Shown: in pieces, positions 26,297 through 35,179 of the stretch
How positions within the stretch are numbered: position 1 is the first letter of the stretch
Layout: each line of letters starts with the position of its first letter
Assembly (NCBI RefSeq): GCF_000332815.1
Contig: NZ_AOFD01000006.1
Span: 62,001-126,000, forward strand
Reading direction: 5' to 3'
Origin: Arthrobacter nitrophenolicus
GTDB taxonomy: Bacteria; Actinomycetota; Actinomycetes; Actinomycetales; Micrococcaceae
DNA length: 64,000 nucleotides
The notes under the pieces: generated by a model
Databases searched by the model: none
Seen by the model: the letters and a program-made list of their open reading frames with translations, nothing else
Told to the model about the DNA's origin: nothing
Made by a program: the position numbers and the translations under genes

Positions 26297-28576
26297 TCAC
26301 GCCCCGAGTTGAAGCGGGTCCCTGTCCTGGACGTGTTGGGCCTTCACAGCCTGTGCGCCCAAGTTCGAGACCGGCTTCACCCGCCGGAACGCGGCCAGCA
26401 CGGCCCGCCCGATCACGGTGATGCCGATGATCGTGGTGACCGCGCGCAGGGTGTCCCAGCCTGCCGTCGACGTCACTAGCGAGTACAGCAGGAAGCTGGA
26501 AAGGTTGGTGCTGAGCGGCGCCCCGGGCTGGTAGGAGATGCCGGTTCCGGCACCGACGGCGAACGGCCAGAACCACAGGTTGGTCAGCAGACCGAACAGG
26601 TAGGACGCCACTGCCCCGTAACCGCACAGCATCCACAACTCCGCCTTCCCGCGCACCCGGCGGGGGAGCAGGCCGGCCCCGGCACCCACCCACGCGCACG
26701 CGAAGATCTGGAACGGCGTCCACGGCCCGATCCCGCCCCACAGCACGCTTGAGACGGCGATGGTCGCGGCGCCCAGCAGCAGGCCGAACCGGGCACCGAA
26801 CGCGCGCCCGGCCAGGATCAGCAGGATAAAGACCGCCTCCACGCCCCCGACACCGGTGCTCGCCACGCGCACCGCCGAGCCGACGGCAGCCAGGACGCCG
26901 AGCAGCGCAACCATGTGTGCCGACCGCACCGAGCCGTCCAGGGAAACGACGACGGCGACGGCGGCCAGGGGTGCGATCGCCAGCGCCGCGTACGGGACGG
27001 CCGCGGCGGCATCCTGCGGAAGGGCCGTGGCAAGCAGCGGCCAGCAGAAGGCGCCGAGCGCCAGCAGGTTGGCCGCAGCGAGGACCGGAAGCTCGACGGC
27101 GCGCGGCAGCCGGATGCGGCGCGGTTTCACGGCGCCGGGGAGATCGGTCCGCCGGTCTGTGAACTGTGGTGCCGCGATCGGTGCCGGGGCGGCGCTGGCT
27201 GCAACGGCCGGGGCCGCTTCGGCGGCGGGTACGACGCCGTCGCGCATTGGCAGGATCCGGGCGCCGAGACGCTGCGCGAAATCGTGGTCGTGGGTGGCAA
27301 TCAGGACGGCTGCACCCGCGTCGGCTGCAGCCCGCAGTGCTGCGGCGACCGCCGTGCGCGCCGCAGGGTCCAGCCCGCGGGTGGGTTCGTCGATCAGGAG
27401 CACCTGCGGATCGTCCATTGTCTGCAGCGTGATGGCGAGGATCCGGCGTTCACCGGCGGAAAGGTCCCGGGGGTGCTCGTGCCCGATGGGGATGGTCACG
27501 TCGCCCCGCAGCCGGGCCAGGCGGGACGCCGCAAAGCCAGGCGCGGGCTTGCCGCCGTTCTTCCGGCGCGCAAGGCGGCGCTCAGCAGCGCGGAGCTCGC
27601 CGGCGACGGTGTCCCGGGTGAAAAGGTCGTCCGAGGCGTCCGGCACCAGGGCCACCCGGCCGCCGTCGGACGTGATGTTCCCGCTGATCCCGTCACCTGC
27701 CTTGCCGTCGCGCGCCTTGTTATAACGCAGGGCAAGCGCCACCAGCAGGGACGACTTTCCGGCACCGTTCGGCCCCACCAGGGCCACCACTTCGCCGCGG
27801 TGCAGGGTGAGGAATGCGTCGCGCACCAGCGGCTGGCCCTTGCGGTGCACCGCGAGGTCCGCCGCCGTCAGCACGGGTGCGTCCTGCGCCGGCTCGGCCG
27901 GGGACGGGCGGACATCAGCCGCCCGCGGCGAAGCGGACGGCGCGGCGCCGGGGACCCCTGCAGTTGGAACCAATGCGCCGTCGTCGATGGTCCACCACGA
28001 GTCGGCGACGGGGAGGAGCGGCTCCGCACGGTGCTCCGCGACGATGACGCAGACGCCGGCGTCACGGGCGAGGGCGTGGAGCACGGCGGTGACGCATGCG
28101 CGGGCTGTCGTGTCCAGGTCGGCCAGTGGCTCGTCCGCCAGGAGCAGGGCGGGATGTTCGACGACGGCGGCGGCAATGGCCACGAGCGTCGCCTCACCCG
28201 CCGAGAGGGTGCTGAGGTTCCGGTCCAGCAGCGCGGTCACCCCGACGCTCTCCGCGACCTCCCGCACCCGCGCCTTGGACGCGTCGGAGGGCACGCCGCG
28301 CAGTTCAAGGGCGAGGGAGATCTCGTCCCGGACCCGGGTGCTGGCGAACGCGGCGCGCGGGTTTTGCAGGACGACGCCGACCAGGCGTGCGGTATCGCGC
28401 GGGGGAGTGGCGGCGCGGTCGGCCCCGGCCACGCGCACGGTGCCGGCGACAGCGCCGCCGTCGGCATGGGAAAGGAGACCGGCGATGCCGCGGAGGATGG
28501 TCGACTTGCCGGAGCCCGTCGGCCCGGTGATGACATTGATGGACCCGGGCGCTGGCGCGAACCCGGCCACGTCCAC
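26297..28576 (-). CDS. ECF transporter: two fused ATPases plus S-component-like membrane domain
   Basis: This 759-residue protein joins two ABC ATPases and a membrane domain. ATPase 1 has Walker A GPTGSGKST near residue 18 and LSAGE; ATPase 2 has Walker A GPNGAGKSS near 265, LSAGERR and Walker B LLIDEPTRGLD. Residues about 490-725 form six or so hydrophobic helices resembling an ECF substrate-binding S component. ECF importers need exactly these parts plus EcfT, encoded next door. The listed GTG start is probably too late, since a preceding in-frame segment (VLIRDAHFRIGDA) looks like the first strand of the ATPase and overlaps the EcfT gene end. The vitamin taken up is not defined by this protein alone. 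Confidence 0.88.
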   Translation of the reverse strand: MDVAGFAPAPGSINVITGPTGSGKSTILRGIAGLLSHADGGAVAGTVRVAGADRAATPPRDTARLVGVVLQNPRAAFASTRVRDEISLALELRGVPSDASKARVREVAESVGVTALLDRNLSTLSAGEATLVAIAAAVVEHPALLLADEPLADLDTTARACVTAVLHALARDAGVCVIVAEHRAEPLLPVADSWWTIDDGALVPTAGVPGAAPSASPRAADVRPSPAEPAQDAPVLTAADLAVHRKGQPLVRDAFLTLHRGEVVALVGPNGAGKSSLLVALALRYNKARDGKAGDGISGNITSDGGRVALVPDASDDLFTRDTVAGELRAAERRLARRKNGGKPAPGFAASRLARLRGDVTIPIGHEHPRDLSAGERRILAITLQTMDDPQVLLIDEPTRGLDPAARTAVAAALRAAADAGAAVLIATHDHDFAQRLGARILPMRDGVVPAAEAAPAVAASAAPAPIAAPQFTDRRTDLPGAVKPRRIRLPRAVELPVLAAANLLALGAFCWPLLATALPQDAAAAVPYAALAIAPLAAVAVVVSLDGSVRSAHMVALLGVLAAVGSAVRVASTGVGGVEAVFILLILAGRAFGARFGLLLGAATIAVSSVLWGGIGPWTPFQIFACAWVGAGAGLLPRRVRGKAELWMLCGYGAVASYLFGLLTNLWFWPFAVGAGTGISYQPGAPLSTNLSSFLLYSLVTSTAGWDTLRAVTTIIGITVIGRAVLAAFRRVKPVSNLGAQAVKAQHVQDRDPLQLGA

Positions 28577-28611
28577 CTGCGCGTCACCGATGCGGAAATG
28601 CGCGTCCCGGA

Positions 28612-29163
28612 TCAGGACGGGTTCTGCGGTGCCGCGTGCGGCTGGTGGGACGCCCGGCTGCCGAAGCCGCGCAGCTCCAGGGCGGCGGCGACCCGGCCGG
28701 CGTGCTCGAGGGTGCGTTCAAGGATGGGGACGAGGGCGCGGGGCCCGAAGCGTTCGCCCCGCAACCGGAAGGCCAGGCGGACGGAGTGCACGGCGTCGGC
28801 GAGGGCGGGGAGCGCAGCCCAGGCCACCACTAGCATCCGGGCGATGCCCTGCATCGGGCCGCCGCGGGCCAGGTGGACGAAGCCGCGGGCCACGTCCACG
28901 AAGGAGTTGAGGATGCCGAAGCCCAGGATGATGCCGGCGATCGGCAGGGCGGAGAGGACCGCCTCCCACAGGCCGGATCCGGTGACCGGGCCGAAGAGCA
29001 CCACATGCGCGTACGGCGCGGGCAGCCGCACCGGCGGCAGGTCGAGCAGGACCGGAGTGCCCCTGCTGGCGCCGTTGAAGAGGACGCGGTAGATGACCCG
29101 CGCCGCGATGAAGATGGCGGCCAAGGCCACCCCAGCACGTAGCGGCGCGGGTCGGAAGGTCAT
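28612..29163 (-). CDS. ECF transporter transmembrane subunit EcfT
   Basis: This 183-residue membrane protein has about four helices and the EcfT coupling motifs: Ala-Arg-Gly in HLARGGPMQG and a second one in ALELRGFGSR, which contact the ATPases. The start at 29163 overlaps the stop of the lipoprotein gene (ATGA), and its end lies close to or overlaps the ATPase gene, so the three genes are one operon. A longer frame from 29298 lies inside the lipoprotein gene and is rejected. Confidence 0.88.
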   Translation of the reverse strand: MTFRPAPLRAGVALAAIFIAARVIYRVLFNGASRGTPVLLDLPPVRLPAPYAHVVLFGPVTGSGLWEAVLSALPIAGIILGFGILNSFVDVARGFVHLARGGPMQGIARMLVVAWAALPALADAVHSVRLAFRLRGERFGPRALVPILERTLEHAGRVAAALELRGFGSRASHQPHAAPQNPS

Positions 29164-29714
29164 GCCTTGGGTGCGGCCGGTTCGCCGTCCACCGTGTAGA
29201 GCAGTTCCAGGCTCTCGCCCGGGTTGAGCTTGAGGCTGTCCAGGCCTTCTTGCGCGTAACCCCACGTGCCGGCGGCGGGCTTCACCCAGAGGGCCCAATA
29301 AGAGACAGTGTTTTTGTCATCGCACGCTTCGCGGAGAGTGCCACCCTTGTGCTTGATGTCGAAGTCCTCAGCAGGCACACCGTTGACACGGCACGCGAAG
29401 CTCGTGGGGTACTTAGCGGTGCCCTCGGTCTTGATGTCGGCCTCGTCGAGAATCTCGGAAGCGACGGTGGGCTCGGTGACGTCCACGCAGGTGGAGGTGT
29501 TGGCGGCATCCTGCTTCAGGGCGCCGGAATCAACGATGACCTGCACGCCGTCGCAGTTCTCAGAGGCTGCGGCGGACGACGCTGCGGCCGTGGTGGCCGG
29601 TGCGGAGGCGGCGGGCTGCTCGGCGGCCGGCGCGGAACAGGCGGCGAGGGAAAACAGGAGACCTGCGGCGGCGAGGGAGCTCGCGGCGGCGGTGCGGATA
29701 TTAGTCAAAGTCAC
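29160..29714 (-). CDS. DUF4430-type lipoprotein, predicted vitamin-binding partner of the ECF transporter
   Basis: This 184-residue protein has a lipoprotein signal peptide with lipobox LAAC (Cys26), an Ala/Ser-rich linker to about residue 52, and a C-terminal globular domain with SYWALWVKPAAGTWGYAQEGLDSL. That segment and the final LNPGESLELLY strand match the DUF4430 beta-grasp fold, found also in eukaryotic transcobalamin and intrinsic factor, where it binds vitamin B12. It also has four Cys after the signal peptide (CDGVQV, CVDV, FACRVN, EACDD), likely two disulfides. Being first in an operon with EcfT and ATPases, it probably captures the substrate outside the membrane. B12 is a reasoned guess. 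Confidence 0.78.
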   Translation of the reverse strand: MTLTNIRTAAASSLAAAGLLFSLAACSAPAAEQPAASAPATTAAASSAAASENCDGVQVIVDSGALKQDAANTSTCVDVTEPTVASEILDEADIKTEGTAKYPTSFACRVNGVPAEDFDIKHKGGTLREACDDKNTVSYWALWVKPAAGTWGYAQEGLDSLKLNPGESLELLYTVDGEPAAPKA

Positions 29715-29827
29715 CTGTCAAGGGTAGGCCGTTGCCCCACAGGATCCGGAGGCCGTCTCTTTGTGTGACGCCAGGTTTTCGCGGAAACCACCTGACAGGC
29801 CGGGTACTCCAACGTTAGCGTCGAGGC

Positions 29828-31123
29828 ATGCATTCAGCGACGCAAAGACTGGCTCCTGCTGATGAGGCGAACCTGGTGCTCGACCACGCCGGCCAGGTCA
29901 ACGTGTTCCTCGTCGCCGGCCTGCTTGCGCCGGGCGGGTTCTTGGCTCCGGACGGGACGCTGGATTTGGCGGGGCTCAGGGCGGTCCTTCGTGAACGGAT
30001 CGCAGAGTTGCCGGCGCTCAGCAAGAAAGTAGCCAAGGTGGGCCGCCGGCACCACTGGGTCGATTGCACACCCGACGTCGAGCATCACGTCCGCCTTGTG
30101 GAGCCCGTGGACGGTCTTGCAGGGCTTCAGGACAGATGCGCCGAGCTCATGGGCCAGCCGCTCGCAGCGGACCGTCCGATGTGGGAGATCCTGGTGGTGC
30201 CCGGAGCTGCTGAGAGGGGACTCGGCGTCGTGCTGCGAATCCATCACGCCGTGGCTGACGGGATGACGGCGGCGGTCATCGTGCAGCGGCTCTTCGATCC
30301 CGGCGAACCGCGGGAGAGAGCAGGGAATGAGCAGCATAACAGCGGGCCAGCGGAGATACCGCGGGACCCTCTGCTGCGGGATCCACGCCGTGCACTGCGT
30401 CGGCTGAGGACGGGTCTGCGCCGAATCCGCAAGACCTTGTGGGGCAACGGCGTGGGCCGCACGGTGCTGCTCGGTGAGCGCAGCGCGCACCACGGCGTCG
30501 CTTTTCTGCAGGCAGACATCGAAGCTCTGGAGACGGCAGTGCGTCCACGGGGTGCCACGATAAACGACGCACTGCTCTCAGCGTCCGCTTCCGGCTTCCG
30601 AGCGCTCTTGATGGCTGCCGAAGAGCCGATTCCCGCGTGGCTGCCGGTGTCAGAGCCGGTGGCGCTGCGCCGCCGCGGGACTGCCGGGAACCAAGTGGGA
30701 ATCATGCTTGTGCGGCTGCCGCTCGGCGAGCCCGACCCGGACGAACGCTTGCGACTCATCTCAGCGCAGACCCGCGAGGAGAAGCCGCGGGCAAGGGACC
30801 AAGGCACCCTGGAGTTCATGCGCGGTCCGGTGGGCGCTCGCATCATGGACCGCCTCGCGCGGCGGCAGCATCTGGTGGGCGGGTTCGTCACCAACGTGCC
30901 AGGTCCGGAAGGCACTTTCCGGCTCGCTGGCGCTCCGGTCGCAGCGCTCTGGCCGGTTGCGGTCCTCGCTGGCAACGTGCGGCTCGGCGTCGCGGCGGTC
31001 TCCTACGGCGGCAATCTCTGTTGTGGAATCCACTTCGACGCATCTAACGTGCCGGGCGACGTTTTTGTGTCTGCCATGGGCGAGGAGCTGGCGCGTCTTG
31101 GGAGGGCGCCGTCAGGTCCCTGA
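29828..31123 (+). CDS. WS/DGAT-family O-acyltransferase
   Basis: This 431-residue protein has the catalytic HHAVADG motif (residues 139-145) of wax ester synthase/diacylglycerol acyltransferases, an N-terminal LAPADEANLVLDHA that matches the family start, and a C-terminal DUF1298 part with FVTNVPGPEGTFRLAGAPV (NVPGP motif). The enzymes move acyl groups from acyl-CoA to alcohols or diacylglycerol at the membrane to make storage lipids. The frame begins right at an ATG with only GAGGC before it. It is a single gene, divergent from the ECF operon and closed by a strong terminator. Confidence 0.88.
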   Translation: MHSATQRLAPADEANLVLDHAGQVNVFLVAGLLAPGGFLAPDGTLDLAGLRAVLRERIAELPALSKKVAKVGRRHHWVDCTPDVEHHVRLVEPVDGLAGLQDRCAELMGQPLAADRPMWEILVVPGAAERGLGVVLRIHHAVADGMTAAVIVQRLFDPGEPRERAGNEQHNSGPAEIPRDPLLRDPRRALRRLRTGLRRIRKTLWGNGVGRTVLLGERSAHHGVAFLQADIEALETAVRPRGATINDALLSASASGFRALLMAAEEPIPAWLPVSEPVALRRRGTAGNQVGIMLVRLPLGEPDPDERLRLISAQTREEKPRARDQGTLEFMRGPVGARIMDRLARRQHLVGGFVTNVPGPEGTFRLAGAPVAALWPVAVLAGNVRLGVAAVSYGGNLCCGIHFDASNVPGDVFVSAMGEELARLGRAPSGP

Positions 31124-31144
31124 TCGTTGAACCATGACAGATGG

Positions 31145-31183
31145 AAGATGAACGACGGCGGGAGGCCCGCCGTCGTTCATCTT
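31145..31183. terminator. Bidirectional terminator of the ACGACGGCGGG family
   Basis: A perfect 18-bp stem (31145-31162 with 31166-31183) and an AGG loop lie between convergent genes, with AAGAT/ATCTT edges. It is one of seven intergenic hairpins in this window sharing the ACGACGGCGGG-like stem. Confidence 0.85.
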
Positions 31184-31216
31184 TCCTCGCCGCGGACGAG
31201 CGAACGCCGACGGACC

Positions 31217-32812
31217 CTAGAACTTGGTGGTGCCGCGCAGTTTCCGGGGCCGGCCGTCCGGATCCACCAGGAAGCGGTTGGCAGGAGCTGCCCAGAGGCG
31301 CTGCAGGCTTGACACGGGATCTGTGGTGTGGTGCCGCGCATGTCCGGCGGGCCGCGGCGTCCGGCTGCCGGCCTGGTGCCAGCCGTCCAGGGCATCGGCG
31401 GCGGCCTTCCACAGGGCGAGTCCGTCCGCCGGGTCCTGGAACCGGGGGTCATCCTCGTCGAGGCCCAGGTGCTCGGCCCAGAGCTGGCGCCTTACCCTGT
31501 GGGCCAGCGAAGCGGATGCGTCCGGCGTTTCCTGCCGGCCGGCGCTGGTGTCGATGACCGCGCAGGTCAGCTCGCTGTCTGTGGTCCAGGACCGGCGGTT
31601 GAAGTTGTCCGAGCCGCAGGTGAACCAGGTGTCGTCGATGATGCAGATCTTGGCATGGACGTAAATGGGTGTCCCGGCCCTGTTTTCGAGGTTGAAGACG
31701 CCGAACCTGTCGGGGGCCGCGCGACGGATGGTTTCGATGGCATGCAGCTGCCCCAGCCGCTTGGGCGGACCTCCCAGCGGGCCGTCGGAGTCCGGGTAGC
31801 GCGGCACCACGGCGATCACGTTGAGCCCGGGGTTCTGCTTGAGGGCGCCTGCGATTCCCGCCGCGACCTCCGCCGACCACAGGTACTGGTCCTCGATATA
31901 GATCAGCGAACGGGCCAGGGAAAATGCCTTCGTGTAGGCCTGGGCCACGCTGCGCTCGCCGCCCGGGGCGAACGGGAACGGCGGATGCTTCACCCCGTAG
32001 GTGCGCAGCAGCTGCACGGCATGCGGGCCGGCCGGTGGCGGCGGCGGCGCGGTGTCCGGCAGCGGCTGCGGGTGCCGGGGCATGTCGGCCAGGCGCTGCA
32101 GCAGCATCCGGTACGGCGTGCGCCGGTCCAGGGGATGGGGGTCGTTCCACCGTTCCGCGAACAGTTCCAGCACATCAGCCACCACCGGGCCGCGGAGTTC
32201 GACGGCGGCGTCGTGCCAGGGCGGTTGCTTCCCGTACCGGGGGTCCATGTCCACCGCCTGCGGATCGCCCATGTGGTCGGCGTCGTCCCGGCGGCTGTGG
32301 GACAGGTCGATGCCGCCCACGAACGCCACGTCGCGTGAAGGGTCCGTCCGGCTGCGGATCACGAACAGTTTCTGGTGGTGGCAGCCGAAGACGCGGACCC
32401 GCTGGTCCAGCAGGACCTCGCCGCCGGCGTCGTTGATCTGGCGGCTGAGGAGCTCGTTGGACCGGTTGCTCATCGGGGCCTGGATACGTTCCCCATGGGA
32501 CCGCCACACCAGGCCGCGCACTTCCACTCCGATCCGGGCCAGCCGGGTCAGCAGCTCACCGATGGCGGGCCCGTCCGCCTTGAGCCGCTCGTCGCCGTCC
32601 CCGCGCCAGTCGGTAAACCAGACACGGTCGCCCGCCTGGAGCGCGGACAGCTCCTCGTACAGCCGGGCGAAGTAGGTGGCCCCGTGAATCAGGGGCCGCA
32701 CCAGGTTGCCCTCTGACCACGCCGGTGTCTCGGCAGGGCCGGCATGCACACCGGTGGCCGAATGCTCCCGCTCAGCGCCACTCAAGAACCAGTAACCGGC
32801 TGTACTGTCCAC
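31217..32812 (-). CDS. Phospholipase D-family protein
   Basis: This 531-residue protein carries two HKD-type motifs: CHHQKLFVIRS with a following FVGGIDLSHSRRDD in the first half (near 150-180) and YVHAKICIIDDTWFTCGSDNFNRRSW in the second (near 385-410). Together they form one active site that cleaves phosphodiesters, usually phospholipid head groups. No signal peptide or membrane segment is seen, so it is cytoplasmic or exported by another route. A GTG start at 32812 is well supported by GGAGGGAG six bases upstream. It opens toward a group of secreted phosphoester-cleaving enzymes on the other strand. Confidence 0.9.
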   Translation of the reverse strand: MDSTAGYWFLSGAEREHSATGVHAGPAETPAWSEGNLVRPLIHGATYFARLYEELSALQAGDRVWFTDWRGDGDERLKADGPAIGELLTRLARIGVEVRGLVWRSHGERIQAPMSNRSNELLSRQINDAGGEVLLDQRVRVFGCHHQKLFVIRSRTDPSRDVAFVGGIDLSHSRRDDADHMGDPQAVDMDPRYGKQPPWHDAAVELRGPVVADVLELFAERWNDPHPLDRRTPYRMLLQRLADMPRHPQPLPDTAPPPPPAGPHAVQLLRTYGVKHPPFPFAPGGERSVAQAYTKAFSLARSLIYIEDQYLWSAEVAAGIAGALKQNPGLNVIAVVPRYPDSDGPLGGPPKRLGQLHAIETIRRAAPDRFGVFNLENRAGTPIYVHAKICIIDDTWFTCGSDNFNRRSWTTDSELTCAVIDTSAGRQETPDASASLAHRVRRQLWAEHLGLDEDDPRFQDPADGLALWKAAADALDGWHQAGSRTPRPAGHARHHTTDPVSSLQRLWAAPANRFLVDPDGRPRKLRGTTKF

Positions 32813-33072
32813 CCGATGCTCCCTCCGGGGCCCGAGGCGCCCCCGTTGTCCGCCCTCATTAGTAGCCTACGACGGTGCGGATCAATGTCACCGGGGCCGG
32901 GCGATTCTTCTGGGCCAGGCTGCCATGGGCACAGATAAGGACGCTTGGTGTTCACGGCGGCGAAACCCTTGCGACCCTGCCTGTTCTTTCACCAGCGGAA
33001 TTCTCATAAGGCACCCCGGCGCCATCCCCTTGCCGGGCTGCGGACAATCCACGCTGCCACCAGGAGTACCCC

Positions 33073-33933
33073 GTGTTCGTGAAAAGCACCCTCGCCGCCG
33101 TCGCCTTCCTTGCCTCCCTGGCGGGAACCGCCGTGGCACCCGCCCAAGCCGAGGCAACCAAGCCCGCTCCCGTCGTCGTCGGCCAGCCCCTGGCCCAGGC
33201 GCACGCCCACAATGACTATGAGCATGACCGCCCGCTGATGGACGCTCTGGAGCATGGCTTCACCAGTGTCGAGGCGGACGTGTGGCTGGTGGACGGCGAA
33301 CTGCTGGTGGCCCACGACCTGGAGGACGTGAAGCCCGGCGTCACGCTCGAGAGCCTCTACCTGGAACCGCTCCAGGACCTGGTCCGCAGCCAGCCCGGGC
33401 ACAGCGTGTACCGGCACTGGGACGGCAGCCTGCAGCTCCTGATCGACATCAAGAGCGAGGGCGAGGCCACCTACGCCGCCATCGAGGAAGAGCTCGCCGA
33501 GCACCGCGACATCATGAGCCGCTACACGAACGGCACCACCAAGACCGGCCCGGTCACCGCGGTCATCAGCGGCAACCGCCCGCTGGCCACCATGCAGGCG
33601 CAGGACAAGCGCTTCAGCTTCTACGACGGCCGCTCCGCGGACCTCACGTCCGGCAAGCCCGCGGATCTGATGCCGCTCGTCAGCGACAACTGGACCCGGC
33701 TCTTCACCTGGCAGGGCGTCGGACCGATGCCCGAGGTTGAGCGCGCCAGGCTGCACGCCTACGTGGCCGAGGCGCACGCCAACGGTTACCGCGTCCGCTT
33801 CTGGGCCACCCCGGACCAGCCTGGCACTGCCCGCGAAGCGCTCTGGAGCGAGCTCGCCGACGCCGGCGTGGACCACATCAACACCGATGACCTCGCAGGG
33901 CTCCAGCAGTTCCTCACCGCCCGCGCCGCCTAA
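33073..33933 (+). CDS. Secreted GDPD/PI-PLC-like phosphodiesterase
   Basis: This 286-residue protein begins with a signal peptide cleaved near APAQA-EA. The mature part is a PLC-like phosphodiesterase barrel: AHAHNDYEHDRPLMDALEHGF, SVEADVWLVDGELLVAHD (Glu-Asp metal ligands and second His) and a C-terminal RVRFWATPDQP with DHINTDDL. This family hydrolyses glycerophosphodiesters or phosphatidylinositol outside the cell. AGGAG lies upstream of the GTG start at 33073. A secreted metallophosphoesterase gene follows after 27 bases, so the two are probably an operon for scavenging phosphate or lipid head groups. Confidence 0.88.
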   Translation: MFVKSTLAAVAFLASLAGTAVAPAQAEATKPAPVVVGQPLAQAHAHNDYEHDRPLMDALEHGFTSVEADVWLVDGELLVAHDLEDVKPGVTLESLYLEPLQDLVRSQPGHSVYRHWDGSLQLLIDIKSEGEATYAAIEEELAEHRDIMSRYTNGTTKTGPVTAVISGNRPLATMQAQDKRFSFYDGRSADLTSGKPADLMPLVSDNWTRLFTWQGVGPMPEVERARLHAYVAEAHANGYRVRFWATPDQPGTAREALWSELADAGVDHINTDDLAGLQQFLTARAA

Positions 33934-33960
33934 CCCCACCCCAGAACCAGGACCATCCCC

Positions 33961-35010
33961 ATGCCTTCAAAGACCATAAAAACCACGACGGCGGCACTCG
34001 CCCTGGCGTTCGGCCTCCTTGCCGCCCAGCCGGCCACTGCCGCGGACGACACCCCCACTGACAACAGCAAGGACGCCTTCACCTTCGGCGTCATCGGCGA
34101 CATCCCCTACGGCGACGCCGAGATCGCCAAATTCCCCTCCCGTATCCAGGACATCAACGCCGACCGCGACCTGGGGTTCGTAGCACACGTGGGCGATATC
34201 AAGAACGGCTCATCCGTCTGCTCGGACGGGTACTTCTCCTACATCCGCGCCCAGTTCGACACGTTTGAGCACCCGCTGGTCTTCACCCCCGGCGACAACG
34301 AATGGGTGGACTGCCACCGCACCAACAACGGCGCCTACAACCCGCTGGAGCGGCTGGACAAGCTGCGGGAAGTCTTCTTCGACGAGCCCGGAAAGACCCT
34401 CGGCGCCACCATGCCGGTCAAGACCCAGGAGGACCTCGGGCTCCCCGAGAACGTCCGGTTTACCCAGAACCGCGTGGCCTTCTCGGTGCTCAACATCCAG
34501 GGCAGCAACAACTCCCTGCAGCCCTGGACCGGCCTGGGCGAAACCGCTGCCACGCCCGAGCAGCTGGCCGAGGTGGAGCACCGGACCGATGCCGTCCTGG
34601 TCCAGATCCGCGAAACGTTCGCCGACGCCGAGCGCCGCAATGACCGCGCCGTGGTCCTGATGACCCAGGCGGACATGTTCGATCCGTCGCTGCTCGCCGC
34701 GGCCACCGCCAGCCCGGAAATCATGTCCGGCTTCCGCGACATCGTGGCCGCCATCGTGGAGGAGACCAACAACTTCGACGCCCCGGTCTACCTGATCAAC
34801 GGCGACAGCCACGTCTTCGCTGAGAACCAGCCGCTGGCCGGGGGCTCGCCCTGGCTGGAGGTGTATGGCCAGCCCGTCGCGGATGACCTGCAGCGGGTCA
34901 CCGTGGACGGCTCCGCCAACGCCACCAACTACGTCCGGTTCAGCGTCGCCGGCAACAGCGCGGCCGGTTCCGGGGTCCTGAGCTGGGAAAAGATCCCCTT
35001 CAGCTCGTGA
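33961..35010 (+). CDS. Secreted calcineurin-like metallophosphoesterase
   Basis: This 349-residue protein has a signal peptide (hydrophobic 10-22, cleavage near PATA-AD). The metal-binding motifs of metallophosphoesterases follow in order: GVIGDIPYGD, VAHVGDIKNG, FTPGDNEWVDC and INGDSHVF, although the usual GNHE is here GDNE. It removes phosphate from monoesters or diesters outside the cell. It lies directly after the GDPD-like gene and ends before a hairpin, so both are probably co-expressed. Confidence 0.87.
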   Translation: MPSKTIKTTTAALALAFGLLAAQPATAADDTPTDNSKDAFTFGVIGDIPYGDAEIAKFPSRIQDINADRDLGFVAHVGDIKNGSSVCSDGYFSYIRAQFDTFEHPLVFTPGDNEWVDCHRTNNGAYNPLERLDKLREVFFDEPGKTLGATMPVKTQEDLGLPENVRFTQNRVAFSVLNIQGSNNSLQPWTGLGETAATPEQLAEVEHRTDAVLVQIRETFADAERRNDRAVVLMTQADMFDPSLLAAATASPEIMSGFRDIVAAIVEETNNFDAPVYLINGDSHVFAENQPLAGGSPWLEVYGQPVADDLQRVTVDGSANATNYVRFSVAGNSAAGSGVLSWEKIPFSS

Positions 35011-35031
35011 GGCCTGGCACCTAGGTAGGGT

Positions 35032-35059
35032 ACGACGGCGGGTGCCCACCCGCCGTCGT
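35032..35059 (+). terminator. Hairpin of the ACGACGGCGGG family
   Basis: A perfect 13-bp stem (35032-35044 with 35047-35059) 21 bases after the metallophosphoesterase stop. No T run follows. Confidence 0.6.
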
Positions 35060-35179
35060 CTGGGGTCTGGACACTGGCGGCGGCCGGATTTATGGTGCAA
35101 ATGTGGCGGCTGCCTGACTGGCAGGAAGGCACATGCTGCCAGTCCGCTGTTGCTGCCGCCCGTCAAAAGGAGGAAGCAG

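Noticed and set aside
29715-29827. B12 riboswitch upstream of the ECF lipoprotein
   Set aside because: The intergenic region is only 113 bases and shared with a divergent gene, too short for a cobalamin riboswitch, and no B12 box is visible.
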